Source of the DNA: Telmatherina bonti
Taxonomy: Eukaryota > Chordata > Actinopteri > Atheriniformes > Telmatherinidae
Assembly (NCBI GenBank): GCA_933228915.1
Contig: OW121835.1
Coordinates: 22,215,461 to 22,279,460, forward strand
Reading direction: 5' to 3'
DNA length: 64,000 bases
Both the position numbers and the translations under genes were made by a program. This document shows, in pieces, positions 1 through 12,381 of the stretch. Numbering within the stretch: position 1 is the first letter of the stretch; the number at the start of each line of letters is the position of its first letter. Below the pieces are notes generated by a model that was given only the letters and a program-made list of their open reading frames with translations, had not been told where the DNA came from and did no database searches.

Positions 1-2549
1 TAACTAGCAGACAGAAAGCAGGGATGGTATTACAATTGCAACTACAATACATTACTACCATAATTTCTGAATAATCTTTAAGGATAACAGAAGATTATTT
101 TAAGTATTTTAAGTGTCCAGATTGTGTGTGAAACTGCTTAAACATGAAAAACTGAAAACCCTGTTTTTCTCTAAACTATAATTCTCCCTTTGTTGTAAGA
201 TACAAAAGGATTATTTTAGTCTGGCACGGCCTTTTTTCCACTTTTTAAAATTGCTGTATATTCCCTGCTTTCAGTTTAGCGCCAACTGCACTCCAACAAA
301 TTGTGCAGTCCTAAGTCAGCCGAAGAGTGTTTGGTTAGCTGATTTGATAATAATAAGAAAAGTGTGACATGTCTTGTCCAAGGATGCATAACAGTGAGTG
401 GGGGAGTTTGATTCCCATCGCTAACCTTCTCATCACTTGATGCCCCACTGTCCCACCTGAGCCACTGCTGCCACCTAAGGATGTCAGATAAGTCATACAG
501 GAACTGTGGCAACTTCATGCACAAACCAAACTAAAATAGATGGTAGAAAGAATTCCAGCCCAATACATAGACAAGCATTGATAAGTGAGTTCTGCCCACA
601 ACAGCGGCTAATGCTAAGAGACAGATAATACTTGTGAGATTATAGCGCTGAGCCCACCAACAGCCCATACCCTGACCAATCGGCACAGAGAGGAAATTAC
701 ATAACAATGACTGGTCCACACCCACAGAGGATTCTGCCCGTACCAACTCAACGATCTATCCTGATTTTCTCTGTATCGTGAGTTCAGAGTGGGCTGCAGG
801 AGATAACAGATGAAGAGCAGCAGGCAGAAAGCCTGTTTGTACTATCCTCCCTCTCATCTGCATGCACCTGGTAATCCAAAGCATGATTTAGTGGATGGTG
901 CTCAGGACTATAATGCCAAGCACAACAGACACTCTTAGATAACACAAAATGTTTTGAAGGCTCTCCAACCTTCTTGTTTCTAATTATTACACTTAAGAGT
1001 ATTACAGAGGTGGGAGGAAGAAAACACAAGCAGGGATGTGTTCATGTGCACTCCACCTCCCACTTCCTCAGGAATAGAAAGTATATTTTAAACTGGTGCT
1101 TATTATATTACCATGTTTCTGCTGGCAAAATCATTACCATAGTAGCTTGTACTGGGTTTTTAAAAAAAAACAAAAAACACTGCTTGACATTCATGATTGT
1201 AAACTTGGAACACTGTACGCATGTCATGGCAGTCTGACTCACCTACACGCCACATCATCAGCCTGATTACCACCATGATAAGACTCCAAATTACTAATAT
1301 GCATGTGAAAATAATCAGTGTATAAAAAGGATAGAGGGTGTGCTCCTGTCACTCTTCCATGCAAACATACCTACTACCCTAAATTGATTAAAAAATACAT
1401 TCAACATGGCTGCAGTTGCAAGTTGACATATGTGGAAGTATATCAAATAAATGTCATTTTAGGATGAAGTATGTTAGTCTCAGTTGGGATCTTTGTGACC
1501 AAACAAAGAATCTGTGGACCACAGATATAAACAAATCGGTTAAATTCATGAATACCAATGGTAGATTCTGGTCAACTCTACAAAGCCGGAAAGCATATAA
1601 AGATCTGATTGTCTATACTTCTGAAAGGGTTTTTTTTTTTTAGTTAAATACTCTTATACTCTACCAGTCAAACGTTTGTACACACTTTCTCATTAAATGT
1701 GAAGTTCATCCAATCTTTTTACAACTAATGTTTGCAAGCATAATCACAAAACAATAAAATTTATTAAATGTACACTTTTAGCAGATTTTCATGTTCTTTA
1801 ATATGTTGGGGGGGGGTTTAACAAACTAAATAAAAAACTTATCCTGGCACTGCTACAATGAGATTTTAGTTAAACAAGGAAGTCTGCTTCAGCTGTATTA
1901 ACACAAAGCTTGTACAGGTCACACATTTCTGTGGCGTTTCAGGTGTTTTTATTTGTGCCTTAACACATAACCACTGTGAGAGGGAGGGAGAAAAGATCTG
2001 AGACAGGATCTTTATCGCTTTACATCACATATTCACAGCCTCTGCAGCCTGTGATGTCTCAGGGAGAGATTGTTGTGCCTGGCAGATCAAATCAGTTTAC
2101 AAAGACAAGTTTAATTCAGCTGTACACAAATTATGTATGTTCTGTCAGGTTTAGGTCGTGTCTAAACATCTGAATGAACATGTTGTGTTTATAAACAGCA
2201 GAACTATTTCTGTACTACAAGTCAGTGTTTCACATTATTTGCGTATTAAACCTGAGATGACTGAAACAGAAAGGTGGAAATAATAACTCTAACCCTTTGG
2301 AACAACTTGAGCAATCAGAAATGTTCAGTGCTGAAGGGTAGTCTGAGAAACTATTTGGTTCCTTCAGCAGCAATGGGGGAGACTAAGTGAAGCACCCTGG
2401 TTCTGTTCTCAGGAAAAGTGGAAAAGTTCACTGGAAAACATCTCACATCTGAATTAGGGGATTCGAGTTGTAAAGGCAGGCAAGTGTGATTTAACCGTCC
2501 ATCAACTTGTCACTATGTGTACAGATGAAACTTCCAACGCCAGAGCAGA
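1..2549. other. Intergenic sequence with no recognisable gene
   Basis: AT-rich sequence with only short, low-quality open frames on both strands. None shows a protein family I recognise or a convincing set of splice sites. Around 1,655-1,715 it carries a motif (accagtcaaacgtttgtaca) that resembles the conserved end of a very common fish interspersed repeat, but the opposite end is not visible nearby. Confidence 0.6.
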
Positions 2550-2932
2550 GGTTACCAACTCCAGCCCTCAGAGTCCAGCACACCTGGCTTCCATTAAATG
2601 GATCAAACAGCCAATAAAGTTGAGCACAACCGATTAAGTTTTACTACTGATATATTTGAGTCAGGTGTTTCTGAGCAGGGATACATGGAAAACCTGCAGG
2701 ATTCTGGCTCTCGAGTGCCAGAGCTGGACGCCCCCAGCGTTAGGGAGTTTCCTTGGTGCAAAACCATGTGACTCAAATCAATGGTTAATTTGCAGACTTT
2801 TGGAGAGTTTGATGTCAAGCTTTGTACATGTCAGTGTCGGTGATGTGTATCAGGCGTATTGCAGCAGGGAAACTCCTAACACTTGCAAGACTGCAGCTCT
2901 TAAGGACCAGAGTTGGCCACCCCCGCTGTATA
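2550..2932. mobile_element. hAT-like MITE with decayed terminal inverted repeats
   Basis: The left end reads taccaactccagccctcag. The right end reads ggaccagagttggccacccc, whose reverse complement begins GGGGTGGCCAACTCTGG, so the two ends form an imperfect inverted repeat. The interior carries the aacctgcaggat motif that is also found in the elements at 13.67 kb and, in variant form, 47.6 kb. No transposase is present, so it is non-autonomous. The family name is inferred from TIR style only. Confidence 0.5.
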
Positions 2933-4816
2933 GCATGTTCTTTAGCAGCTGCCTTTTCAGGACAGACCAGCCGTCATTCCGCCAGCATTTTATCTGGACA
3001 TTAAATCATGCCGTTTGGGAGAGATCCAAGATTTTACATGAACAAAAATTCACTTTAAAAATAAAATAAAAAAAATAAATAAATTTAAAAAAGTAAAATT
3101 TTTAAATTTGCATTAAGAAAGAAAGAAATTACTCTCGTGTTTCTTCCACGTCCTGATTCAATAATTATCCCTGTTGCATTGCAGAACTGTTACTAACAGA
3201 TGCTTAAACACAAACTCATTGTGCATCCTTGCTAGTCATATTCTTTTCTAAAGACACACATGTACGGAGGTCAGAGGTATTCCAACACACTCACACATGC
3301 AGGGTGTATGACTTGCACTGCAGCTCTTGCTCCTCCACTCGTGTGTGTTAATATGCTCCCCATGAGGCGCTGCAGGCTGTGGTAATTATAGAAGCGCAGC
3401 TAGCACAAATATCACAAGAGAGAAGTACATTTAAAACCATGCGCTGCTGCGTGAATACAGTATTGTGCATCGTAAAGCACACGCTGAGGAGACAGTACCA
3501 CAGAGAGGGTGAGCATCCATGATAACTGCATCTTGATCTAAATTCATACCCCAGCTCTCCTGTAAAGGGTTTTAAAGGTGTTTGGGCTTTATGATGCAAA
3601 GGCGGTACAACATTAACAGCAAAGCCATGTCACACTTAGAGTTCAACAATGCTAAATTAATCTAAGCCCCTCACAGTTGCAACTATAATACCCCTGCCCA
3701 AATAGAAAGGGATGTAGAGCTTAACCCACTTCTTAACAAAATCCCAGTCCTCAAACCGCCTGACCAATGAGACTCCTGCAAATGTGTCCCAACACGCTTT
3801 TTGGCAACTGATGACCCCGTCTCCAGGGGGGCCTACAGCACAGAGGAGCCCAGAAGATGGACAATGATTATATATTCTTAACCACCCTGAGCTGACGTTT
3901 TTGGCATTTACTGGTCTGATATAGATGTGAAGAATGCCAAGCAGGCTCTCGGTGTGACAAGCTGGCCCTGTGTGTGTGTGTGTGCACAGTAAGCCGGGGA
4001 TGGGGCGGAGGCAAGGCCTGTGGAGCTCACATAGCATCATTACTGAAATGTCAGTCAGCAGGAAGGAAAGGAGGAGAAGGCCTGAAGGAGGCTGGGAGAG
4101 AGGGAGGGCGACAGCAAAGATAAAGATTAAAGAAAGGGCTGGATGAAGGAGGGACATCCTCTTTCAGGACTCTCCTTCATCCTAGCATTTGTTGTTTGGC
4201 TGTTTCCACTCATCTGCTCTTCAAAGGCTGCAGTGCATGTGCTGCGAGCACTCAGCTTTTCAACCTATGCAAGGCCTATTTTTAACAGCTGTGAGCCTGT
4301 TAGCTTAACCAAACTGGATAAATATGCTCTTTTTTCCCCAAAAAGATGTAACACTACCTTAATACCAAAAGCTTTTTGTCTTCACTAAAGATGTGAGGGT
4401 CCATAGAAAGCACCGATACATGCAGACCAGTCTATTTTTACTGTTCTGCTTGTGCTATTTAGGGTAAAAAGTGTCTTCATGTAGTTCATGTAAATTTATA
4501 CATAATATTGAGAAAAAAAGTCTGAATCTGCCCGACTCCACCACGTTGAAATGGATCATTTTCTCTTTAGCTTTGCACCCCTTCATTTATAAGTGGCAAT
4601 TAAATTTAAACAGAACCCCTGAATTTAAACACTCGAACTTAGCGGATCCTTTCTTAATCTTCATGAACACATATCTGCATATAAAGTTGTAAAATCTGTT
4701 TGCAAAAATGAAAAAGCTTTCTGGTTTGCATTTGTGGTCCAAGCAGGACTGATCCGTCATGTGTCGTGTTAAAAACAAGGAGGTGTCAAAAAACAAGCAC
4801 AACCTCTTAAACTCAC
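2933..4816. other. Intergenic sequence without recognised features
   Basis: No coding segment is supported. The long minus frame at 3,657-4,157 lacks family similarity that I can see and runs through a GT microsatellite (about 3,967-3,983), so it is treated as chance. Confidence 0.5.
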
Positions 4817-4865
4817 CTACTCTGAGTGTTTCTGAGCTGCAGCTGGAGGTGGTCCTGAAGAGGAT
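4817..4865 (-). other. Exon-like segment with good splice sites, host gene unknown
   Basis: On the minus strand a 49-bp segment is bounded by a CACAG acceptor and a strong GTGAGT donor. Two of its three frames are open. It could be a small coding or 5'UTR exon of a minus-strand gene that starts near the promoter-like patch at 8.4 kb and continues left beyond the window. A chance pair of splice motifs is equally possible. Confidence 0.25.
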
Positions 4866-5146
4866 CTGTGGGGAAATACAGTGATGTTGATTAAACCACT
4901 TGTAGGACAAACAGACTTATTTAACAAATTGAAATATTTTTTAAAAGGAAAATAGGATGGTTATGGCACAAAGCAGACAACTCATACTGGCTACTGAGAC
5001 TACAGCGTCTCCGTCCAGCCGGTGCAGGCTCGCTTTCTGAACCCCTTGCTGCAAGTCACCTTTCCTCTTTAGAAATGGTGCTAAAACAATATTTTTAAAA
5101 GGAAATCTTCCTGCTGAACTGTTCAAACTAAAATAACAATTTTATA

Positions 5147-5166
5147 CCCCCCCCCCCCCCCCCCCC
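5147..5166. repeat. Poly-C/poly-G run of 20 bases
   Basis: Uninterrupted run of C on the plus strand. Its length is likely polymorphic and error-prone in sequencing. Confidence 0.95.
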
Positions 5167-7657
5167 ACCACAGGATTAGACACATCCCTCCCTGGGAAGT
5201 ATGCGGTTACAGAGCAAAACACAAAATTTAAGGAAACTAAAATGGAAAACATTGAATGTGTAAAAAATAAAAATGCATTTCATAGAGTCCCACTAAACTC
5301 GAACATCACCGTTACAGTACGTCATGACAGAAAGTCTGTCTGTAAGGAAAAAGCGAAAGCACCCAAATAAAGAAGTCAAATCATCCACCATCGTCAACAG
5401 CCATTCAAAACGATGCATTATAATGTAACACAGCAGCCTGGTAGAACCTCAGCGCTCCTCCTTCTTCATTAATGTGGCCCAAACGGGCCAGGCAAGTGTC
5501 CAGGACAAGGATTAGAGAAATCTAACCAGCTGCAAGGCTACACTGCTTCTGTTGCTACACATGTCAATTACATTAATACAGCTTCCTGTCAGGATGCCAA
5601 CATCAGGACCTTTGTGACCCTCTGCTGATGCTCGGGACTCAACGGCACAGATGTGCAGGTGCTCTTGAAACAAACACTGTGTTTCAATGCGTTCATTCAA
5701 TGTGTGTTTCACCGAGTTCACCAACTCATGCAAGACACAGGATTTGAGGGCTGAACGACAAGGATGAGAGGGGTGGGTTTCAACACATTTTCTAGTGGAA
5801 ATGGACAAGAATAATTCACATAAGCAGGAAAAAAAATAATAAATGCCTTCTTCACACGCTATATACAACATAAGTGGGAATTTCCAGCCCTGGAAAGTTG
5901 TACCTTATGTAGTATCAAGCCAGGATAAACTAGTTTATCATTACGAAGGAATGTGTGCATCTCCCAGCAAAACTGTGGCAAACAAACAAGCAGTGTTAGA
6001 TGCCATTGTTGGTTTAAGTGTCTTCATGGGATAAAAGATGTCAAATTAGGACTGGAATAAATAATCCCAGTCTCAAGAAACATATTGATAACACGGCAAG
6101 TCATCATGTGTCATTAATAGGCATGTTTTGGATTTTGTGTTGTCACTAAACATAGGACCCAGTTTACCTTTAGCCTGACATACAAATAGCATGAAACATT
6201 TCACTTAACGTGGAAAAATTTTCACACGTTAGAGGATAACTCATCTTGAAAAATATAAATACTGTGGCAATTTTAAACTCAATACACAGTACTCACACAC
6301 ACTGCCTCATTATTGAGTACCAAAAATGAAGAAATCCAATAGTCTATGCATTTCAACAATCAGCATTTGTGCCTTCATCCTTTAAGCAACACTCTAAATA
6401 GTAATCTAATACTAATCTAAATCCTTGTATGCATCTTCAACCATCATTTTATTTGCATGCAAGACTGCAGGAAACTCCACTCTTCTCTGTTTGTCTCAGG
6501 AAATGAGACATATGTTGTAGTTTCGTACCTTCACGAATGCATCATGTTGACATGAAAAACAGTCTCTCTCTGGACAAACAGTTCAATGTCACTGCTGTCT
6601 TGATACATTGAAAAAGCATAATTAGCCACATGTGTAGCTGCTCACGTTTGCTGTAAAGCTGGTGTTAGCTGTCTGCGTGCCATAGTTAAAAACACACCTG
6701 AGAGGCTCAGCCTTCAGCAGTGTTAGCAGGGGACTGCATTTGGCTGATTGGTGTCGAGTTTGACCTGTAACTGCACCACCGTCGGGGGGAGCAGCGACAA
6801 GCAAAGCAAAGCCATTAGTGACACACGTGGACACTTACTGGAAACATCACACTCAGCACAATGAGAGTGGAAAACAATGCTGCTGCGGTGACAGCACACA
6901 GCATCCACTGCTCACACATGCAGCACATCACTAACAATCCACTGCAGACAAACTGTCATACTTCGACCAGCAGAGATGAATGAGAAATGGTTGAACCATG
7001 AAGCTGTTGTGACATGAAGCACTCATAAAAGACAGATGAATGATTGTTTGTGATTTGCGTCAGATGGCTTCTGAGGGCTGCTCACAGGGAGCATGCAGGG
7101 TGAGACATTTCCAGAAACACATCTGACAGCAGGCGATCATGCATGGTCAGCTTATTGGATGCCTCCTAATAAACTAATGCAATTTAATGCGGGAGCTCTG
7201 CAATCATCCAGAGGTTCTGCCGAGCAGTTCTGTCACAAATGGTTTAGAAATGTCTTATCTGAGATCATTATGGGAGCTGTAGCTTGCAACATCACCCTTG
7301 ATCACTGAAACAGTTATCAAATAGCCAGCAGCATATACACACACACACACACATATACATATATTTATTTGTATATTTATTTAAGGAGGTGAAAATGCTG
7401 AAATTTGCCTCAAAATAAAAACATAGCACAAAATAAGCCATCATTTTTACTGCAAACAGATTTTTGGAATTAAATGTTTGTTATGATAAATGAACTGGAG
7501 TTGGTAACAAAGTTAACTAAGTGTCCATTACAGTTTAGTGACTAAAAAAAAGTTAAATCCTCATGAATCAATGTTTAGACTAATTTAAGTGACATGAAAT
7601 AGACTATCAAACCGGACATCGACTAAATCAAGTAGTATTTACTGGAGAACAGTTGAT

Positions 7658-7715
7658 TAAATGAAATTAAATGAAAAATACTTTATTAATCTCAAAAGGG
7701 AAATTTAATGTGTGG
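7658..7715 (-). mobile_element. 3' tail remnant of an L2/Rex1-like LINE
   Basis: On the minus strand the sequence reads as a typical fish LINE end: a short AAATTTCCCTTTTGAG stem, then an AATAAAG-like tail, then short ATTT-type repeats. No coding part can be seen next to it. Confidence 0.35.
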
Positions 7716-8369
7716 AGCTTTAACCTGGGCATGCATTCAGAGCAAAACCAGAAGAGTATAAAATAAAAAGAAACCAGAATCAGAACCAACCTTGCCTTTG
7801 CCAAGAACTGTTCAGCCACGTAGACAAACATAGAAAATTACAATCTAAAAGCACAAAACAAAGATTTTCTTTACCGGGATCTATAATTTCGCCTCCTCTC
7901 CAGCAAGAGTTCACAGCAAACCTATAATTTCCTCCTTCTCCTGTTTAAAACACACAACTGAAGAGTCTCTGCGAAAACTTAACTCAGTTCAATGTTCAAC
8001 ACTGTTACATAATGAAAGCAAATAAGAACCTGAACATTTAAGTACTTGCACAGCCAAGATCCACTTTACAGTGCAACACCTTTCAGGCTCCTAAAATGAC
8101 AATTACATGTTCGAGGTTATCATAAAACAGCTGTGAAATGGAAGAAAATGTGTAGATCAAAGTCCATTGATAGGGAGGACTGGGTAGTTGGTGTAACAGT
8201 CCAGGGTCGTCGTGTGAGAGCCTGTAAATCGCAGCTCATTGACAGCTGCCTGAGTTAGCGCATTTATTTTCACCCTAACACTAAACCAAAGCGCTTCCTG
8301 ACAAACTGCTGGGACAGGACGGTTCTAATTTCACAATGACACAAAAACTAGTGACAAAAGTAACATAAA

Positions 8370-8540
8370 TGCAGTATTATTACCGTTTAGCGCTCCTGAA
8401 CCCCGCGGTGACGTCCGACTGGCTCTCGGTCCATCTATTTACTAGAATGGTACAGTCTCATGAGCGTCATGCGTCACTTCCGGACGCTCTCGCTAGTCCA
8501 CCTGTAAACTGCTCGTCAAAGATCGTCTATGAGAAGCATA
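8370..8540 (-). promoter_or_regulatory. GC-rich promoter-like patch with ETS and CRE-like sites
   Basis: This patch is much richer in CpG than its surroundings. On the minus strand it has a consensus ETS site, CCGGAAGTG (8,475-8,483), directly followed by TGACG, and a second TGACGT-type half-site near 8,408. A donor-like GGTAATA lies at about 8,384 on the minus strand, which would suit a short 5'UTR exon of a gene reading to the left. No long coding frame starts here. It may be a housekeeping-type promoter, possibly bidirectional; nothing transcribed can be proven from sequence alone. Confidence 0.35.
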
Positions 8541-9159
8541 ATTCCGGCTACACGACTGAAATAGACGTGCTAATCTTCAGTCTTGTGCAGAACTTAATAA
8601 TTAGCTGTGTATAAGTACTCAGAATTGCTAACGAATGTTTCCTGTTCTTTTCTTTTTTTTCATTTTGCGCTTACACTTTGAAAAATTTAAAACTGAGATG
8701 CTGCTGTCATCCATCTGTATATTTTGAGTTAAGGCTTTTCATATTTGACATGTAATCATTTCAAAAGATATTTGTATTTTTATTAGTCTACTGATATATA
8801 TGTGTTTGTTGGCTGTGAACATTGGTAAAAGACAGAAGCAATCAGCCTAACCTTAAAAACATTCACAGGACACTTCAGATTAATCCAATGTTGGTCAGAC
8901 TGTAATCGATACATAATTTTTAGGGTTTTTTTTTTTCTTACGTGGGAGATATAGTGAAACTTTTTGTTCGTTGTAATTTAGACAAGCTGGCATGATTATC
9001 ATATACAAGTACTTTGTGTTTTATGCAGTCATAGCTGATCAAACAAGATGAATGGCAAGTTAAATGTTAATCTTTCTGAATGTGAATTGTAGTCAAAACA
9101 TGACATTACAAAATAAATTATATTGCTTAACTGAATCTTATTTCTTAAAGCCATTTTGA

Positions 9160-10440
9160 GATTTTAGCTGGGAAGTGTTGTTTTTAATCACTAAGAAAAT
9201 TGTGCAACACTCACCTACTTGCAGGGGATGGGATGTACCATCAACAGATCACCAAAGTGGCCAGTATGAACAAGTCCTAGTAATAGCTAAAGAGGCTGGA
9301 CTGCAGGACCACACAGAGGCGGTGATCGTGGTAGCCCAGGAGCAAACCTTGAAGACCAAGGCCATCAAAGGTGCAGACTGTGCCAAGAGGTCCCTGAAAC
9401 AATCCAGCACCTCACAGCAGGTTGCAAGATACATGATGATCAAGTAGTCGGCATAGTGTACAGAAGTATTTGTGCAGAATATAGGATGGAAACCCTGAAG
9501 TCTCAATGGGAAACACCTCCCATGCTGGTGGAGAATGAGAGGGCTCAGATCCTGTGAGCCTGAGACCAACAAAATGGGGGTGGCCATCAAATCAAATCAA
9601 ATCAAATCAAACTTTATTTGTATAGCACTTTTCATACAAAAGCATATCAAATTGTTTAACAACATAAAAATAAAAACAGTTTCAAACTTAAAAACACACA
9701 CGTTACCCACACACGCACACATCCCAACCCTTCCCCTGACCATGAATGCCAAAATAAACACTAATAACTTCAGGATTCTGTCATCTGTACCTGGCTTGAC
9801 ACTGCTGCGAGGAAACAACATCTGGGGAATCCGTCCATGTCAGGAGTCCCAGGAATGACCAACAAAGTCACAGGGAACGCTCAGGCTGGGGCAGGCCGGG
9901 GTCCACACCGCAGCCATATGGCTGTAGTACCCCTACCAACATCCCCGGCAGGATGACACCCGCCACAACGGCCCCGTCAGTCAAACAGGTGCGGCTCCCG
10001 ACACGGAGGATCCCCATGAGGAAGGACAACAATCAGACATAGGGATCATGGATAGGAAAGCTGTAGCAGATGATATAGCCATTTCCAATGATGAAAATAT
10101 CAGAAAAAAGGAAGACAAGAAAATAGATAAATGCCAAGGCCTCAAGGAAGAACTGGAAAAGTCCTGGAAGGTGAAAATAACAGTACTACCCATAGTGATC
10201 GAGCACTGGGGTTCATGCCCCCGCTGAAGAAGTGGCTCCAACAGTACCTGGAGAAACATCAGACATCTTCATCCAGAAGAGTGCAGTCCTCAGAACAGCT
10301 ACGATACAGCGTAGGACCCTCAAGCTCCCAGGACTCTGGTAGAGGACCTGAACTTGAGATGAACAGCCATTCACCCTACCCAGAGGATGTGTGGGATGGT
10401 CAGGCTAAGAGGTAGCCAGTGGTGATGGTTGACCCTGCCC
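9160..10440 (+). mobile_element. R2/R4/Rex6-like LINE, C-terminal ORF fragment, interrupted
   Basis: The plus-strand frame from about 9,265 encodes VVAQEQTLKTKAIK and a decayed Cys-containing stretch, followed by segments typical of the C-terminal part of endonuclease-bearing LINE polyproteins of the R2/R4 type widespread in fish. The homologous protein resumes after an insertion at about 10,026 with NIRKKEDKK and GLKEELEKSWKVKITVLP, and then decays with frameshifts and stops. The element is a 5'-truncated, non-functional copy. The clade name is from memory of similar fish proteins. Confidence 0.6.
9589..10025 (-). mobile_element. L2-like LINE 3' end nested inside the R2/R4-like fragment
   Basis: On the minus strand the element ends with a CTATACAAATAAAGTTTG-type 3' end followed by five TTTGA-type tail repeats (9,591-9,616), the usual end of L2-like fish LINEs. 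It separates two halves of one LINE protein (ending near 9,583, resuming near 10,026), so it inserted later. The 5' part is truncated. Confidence 0.55.
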
Positions 10441-10559
10441 ATCCCTGCTCCCTTCTTGCTCCTCGCTTTATGCTATCGCATGAAGATCATCATTACTTGT
10501 AACTCAGTTGTCAGGTTTCAAATATGAGACTCTCAGTGGTTTATTCTGACTTATTCTCA

Positions 10560-10870
10560 ATACACCTTATATTTAAAAGAATACCATACCAACTTTATAC
10601 CAACAGCCACAACTGGAAAAAAATGCTGCACACAAGTAATATCAGCTAAGAAATAAAAACACAAAAAAATAAAAGCATTAGACACAAGAACAGCAACAAC
10701 CAACACACTACAACCTATCAAAACAAATAACAAACGAGACAAATAAATAAATAAATAACGGTCTGACCCTGAAAGCCAAAGAATAAAAATGGATTTTAAG
10801 ATGAGTTTTAAAAGTGAACAGTAAAGGGGTTTTTCTGATTATTCCACAGCGGTGGAACAAGAATGGAGAA
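10560..10870 (-). mobile_element. L2/Rex1-like LINE 3' fragment
   Basis: Read on the minus strand it has the decayed end of an ORF2 (the region corresponding to a 'LKTHLFSLAF'-like terminus near 10,790-10,830), then an ATTT repeat at 10,740-10,758, then an A/T-rich tail. It is too decayed to place firmly. Confidence 0.4.
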
Positions 10871-11339
10871 AACCCTTTACATTCTGCTTAGTCTTACATG
10901 AAACACGACAGTTTCAAACATTTTTTAACAAGAAGTATTTGTCAGAAAGCATCACGCACGCACAAAGTACCAATATGAACCATAACACATTATTTGTGCC
11001 CATAGACTGTCACAATAACAGAAGCGCAGAGATTTAATGACGCTTTAATTAAAGCATTTTGAAATATAAACAGAGTGGGGTCTCTTCGTTTTTCTTTCTG
11101 TGCATCTGTGGTTAAAAATAGCTGCTCTGCGTCGCCGAGACTTCACAGGATAAATAATAACAATGATGGCAGGGATGTCTACACAAAAGTGACATTTTAT
11201 CTTTAATCTTTACTTTAAAACGTCTTCGGAAAGTCAAAATATAAACCTCAAAATGATTTTATGATGTCAAATAATCAAACTGAATGTATTGACTGTAAAG
11301 TTGGTTCTCCCACAGACTGAGAGCATTTTTTTTTTAAAT

Positions 11340-11560
11340 TTCACGAAGAAGGGGGGTAGGGTGGGGTAAGGTGGAGGGTGAAACCGATACTGCACCGTCC
11401 GTCGGGCCACCTCCTCCTGGACCAATCAGAGCCCGCCGAGGCTGCTCCGAAACTAACGCAAGTTGTGCTGCATGCTGCTGGCAGGACAAGGAAACCGACT
11501 GCACAAAAATAAACACGACTCGATCCAGGTGAACTTCATTGCAGAACATAAGCGTTTATA
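11340..11560. promoter_or_regulatory. GC-rich patch with CCAAT box
   Basis: A locally GC- and CpG-rich stretch in AT-rich surroundings contains a consensus accaatcaga CCAAT box (about 11,420-11,429). It lies about 0.8 kb beyond the trpm2 stop codon, so it is not the trpm2 promoter. It might be a promoter or enhancer of a neighbouring transcript. No coding exon is visible beside it. Confidence 0.25.
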
Positions 11561-11831
11561 TTACACAGGAAAAGGCACCGAAGACAAACAAATAGCTGTT
11601 TAATAATGTAGTTTATTAACAGTGACCATGTTCAGGTAAACTGCAGCTAGTTTTTTTTATTTGTGAAACGTTTAAAAAAAAAAAAAAAACAGCATTGGTT
11701 CATCAAAGTAAAAAAAATAGGTTACAGCTTTTAAACTTAACATTTAAGAGAAATAAAAAAAATACAGAAGGGCAAATCCTATAATAATTTTACAGAGATG
11801 TGTTTCATAAAGTCAAGTAATTGCATTGTTA

Positions 11832-12381
11832 TTTATTAGACTGTTGTATTCACTGAAGCATTGCTTTATATCAGTCTTTTCTATTACAGGATATAATATC
11901 ACAAACATGACTATGCATTTCAGTTTTTGTAGTATGTAGTGACCTTTTTAGTAAAGTACAACATAACATACAGTGGCTACTTAATTTTAATTCTAATGAA
12001 ATTAATCTGTATGTATTGTTTGCAAAGTTTATCAAATTATTGCAATGCAATGTCCAAAACTGCAGGTAGGTGGAAGTGTAGTTACTTGAGACCAAAGTGA
12101 AATAAATAACAGTGTGTACACATAAGTTTCACATTTACTTCTGGGGATAAATAAACTTTTTTTTTCTTTTTGTTTTACTTTCATTTTCATTGAAATTATT
12201 ATCATTTCCAGGTAGCAGTACAGTGTGTGGATAAAAGCTTAAGTCATTTACAAGTATATGGCTTTTTAGTGTCCTCAGTTTGTTTTTAGAAGCACCTTCA
12301 GTAAATAAACCTTTTCAAAAGAGCTCACTGTTCGGTATCTGAGGAGGCAGAGGCACATTTACAGTTACAGCAGTGCAATTG
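11832..12381 (-). other. trpm2: Probable trpm2 3'UTR
   Basis: Immediately 3' of the trpm2 stop codon on the minus strand. The first clear AATAAA on that strand is at 11,837-11,832, which would give a 3'UTR of about 550 bases. The polyadenylation site is inferred; other A-rich signals lie further left. Confidence 0.4.

Larger units (their letters stand above)
4866..8369. other. Intergenic or intronic sequence, mostly unique
   Basis: No gene is recognised. It holds a 20-base poly-C run (5,147-5,166), a short AC/AT microsatellite (about 7,336-7,365) and a LINE 3' tail remnant near 7.66 kb. Confidence 0.55.

Noticed and set aside
3657..4157. 166-residue minus-strand open frame
   Set aside because: No recognisable family, passes through a GT repeat, no matching splice sites or neighbours.
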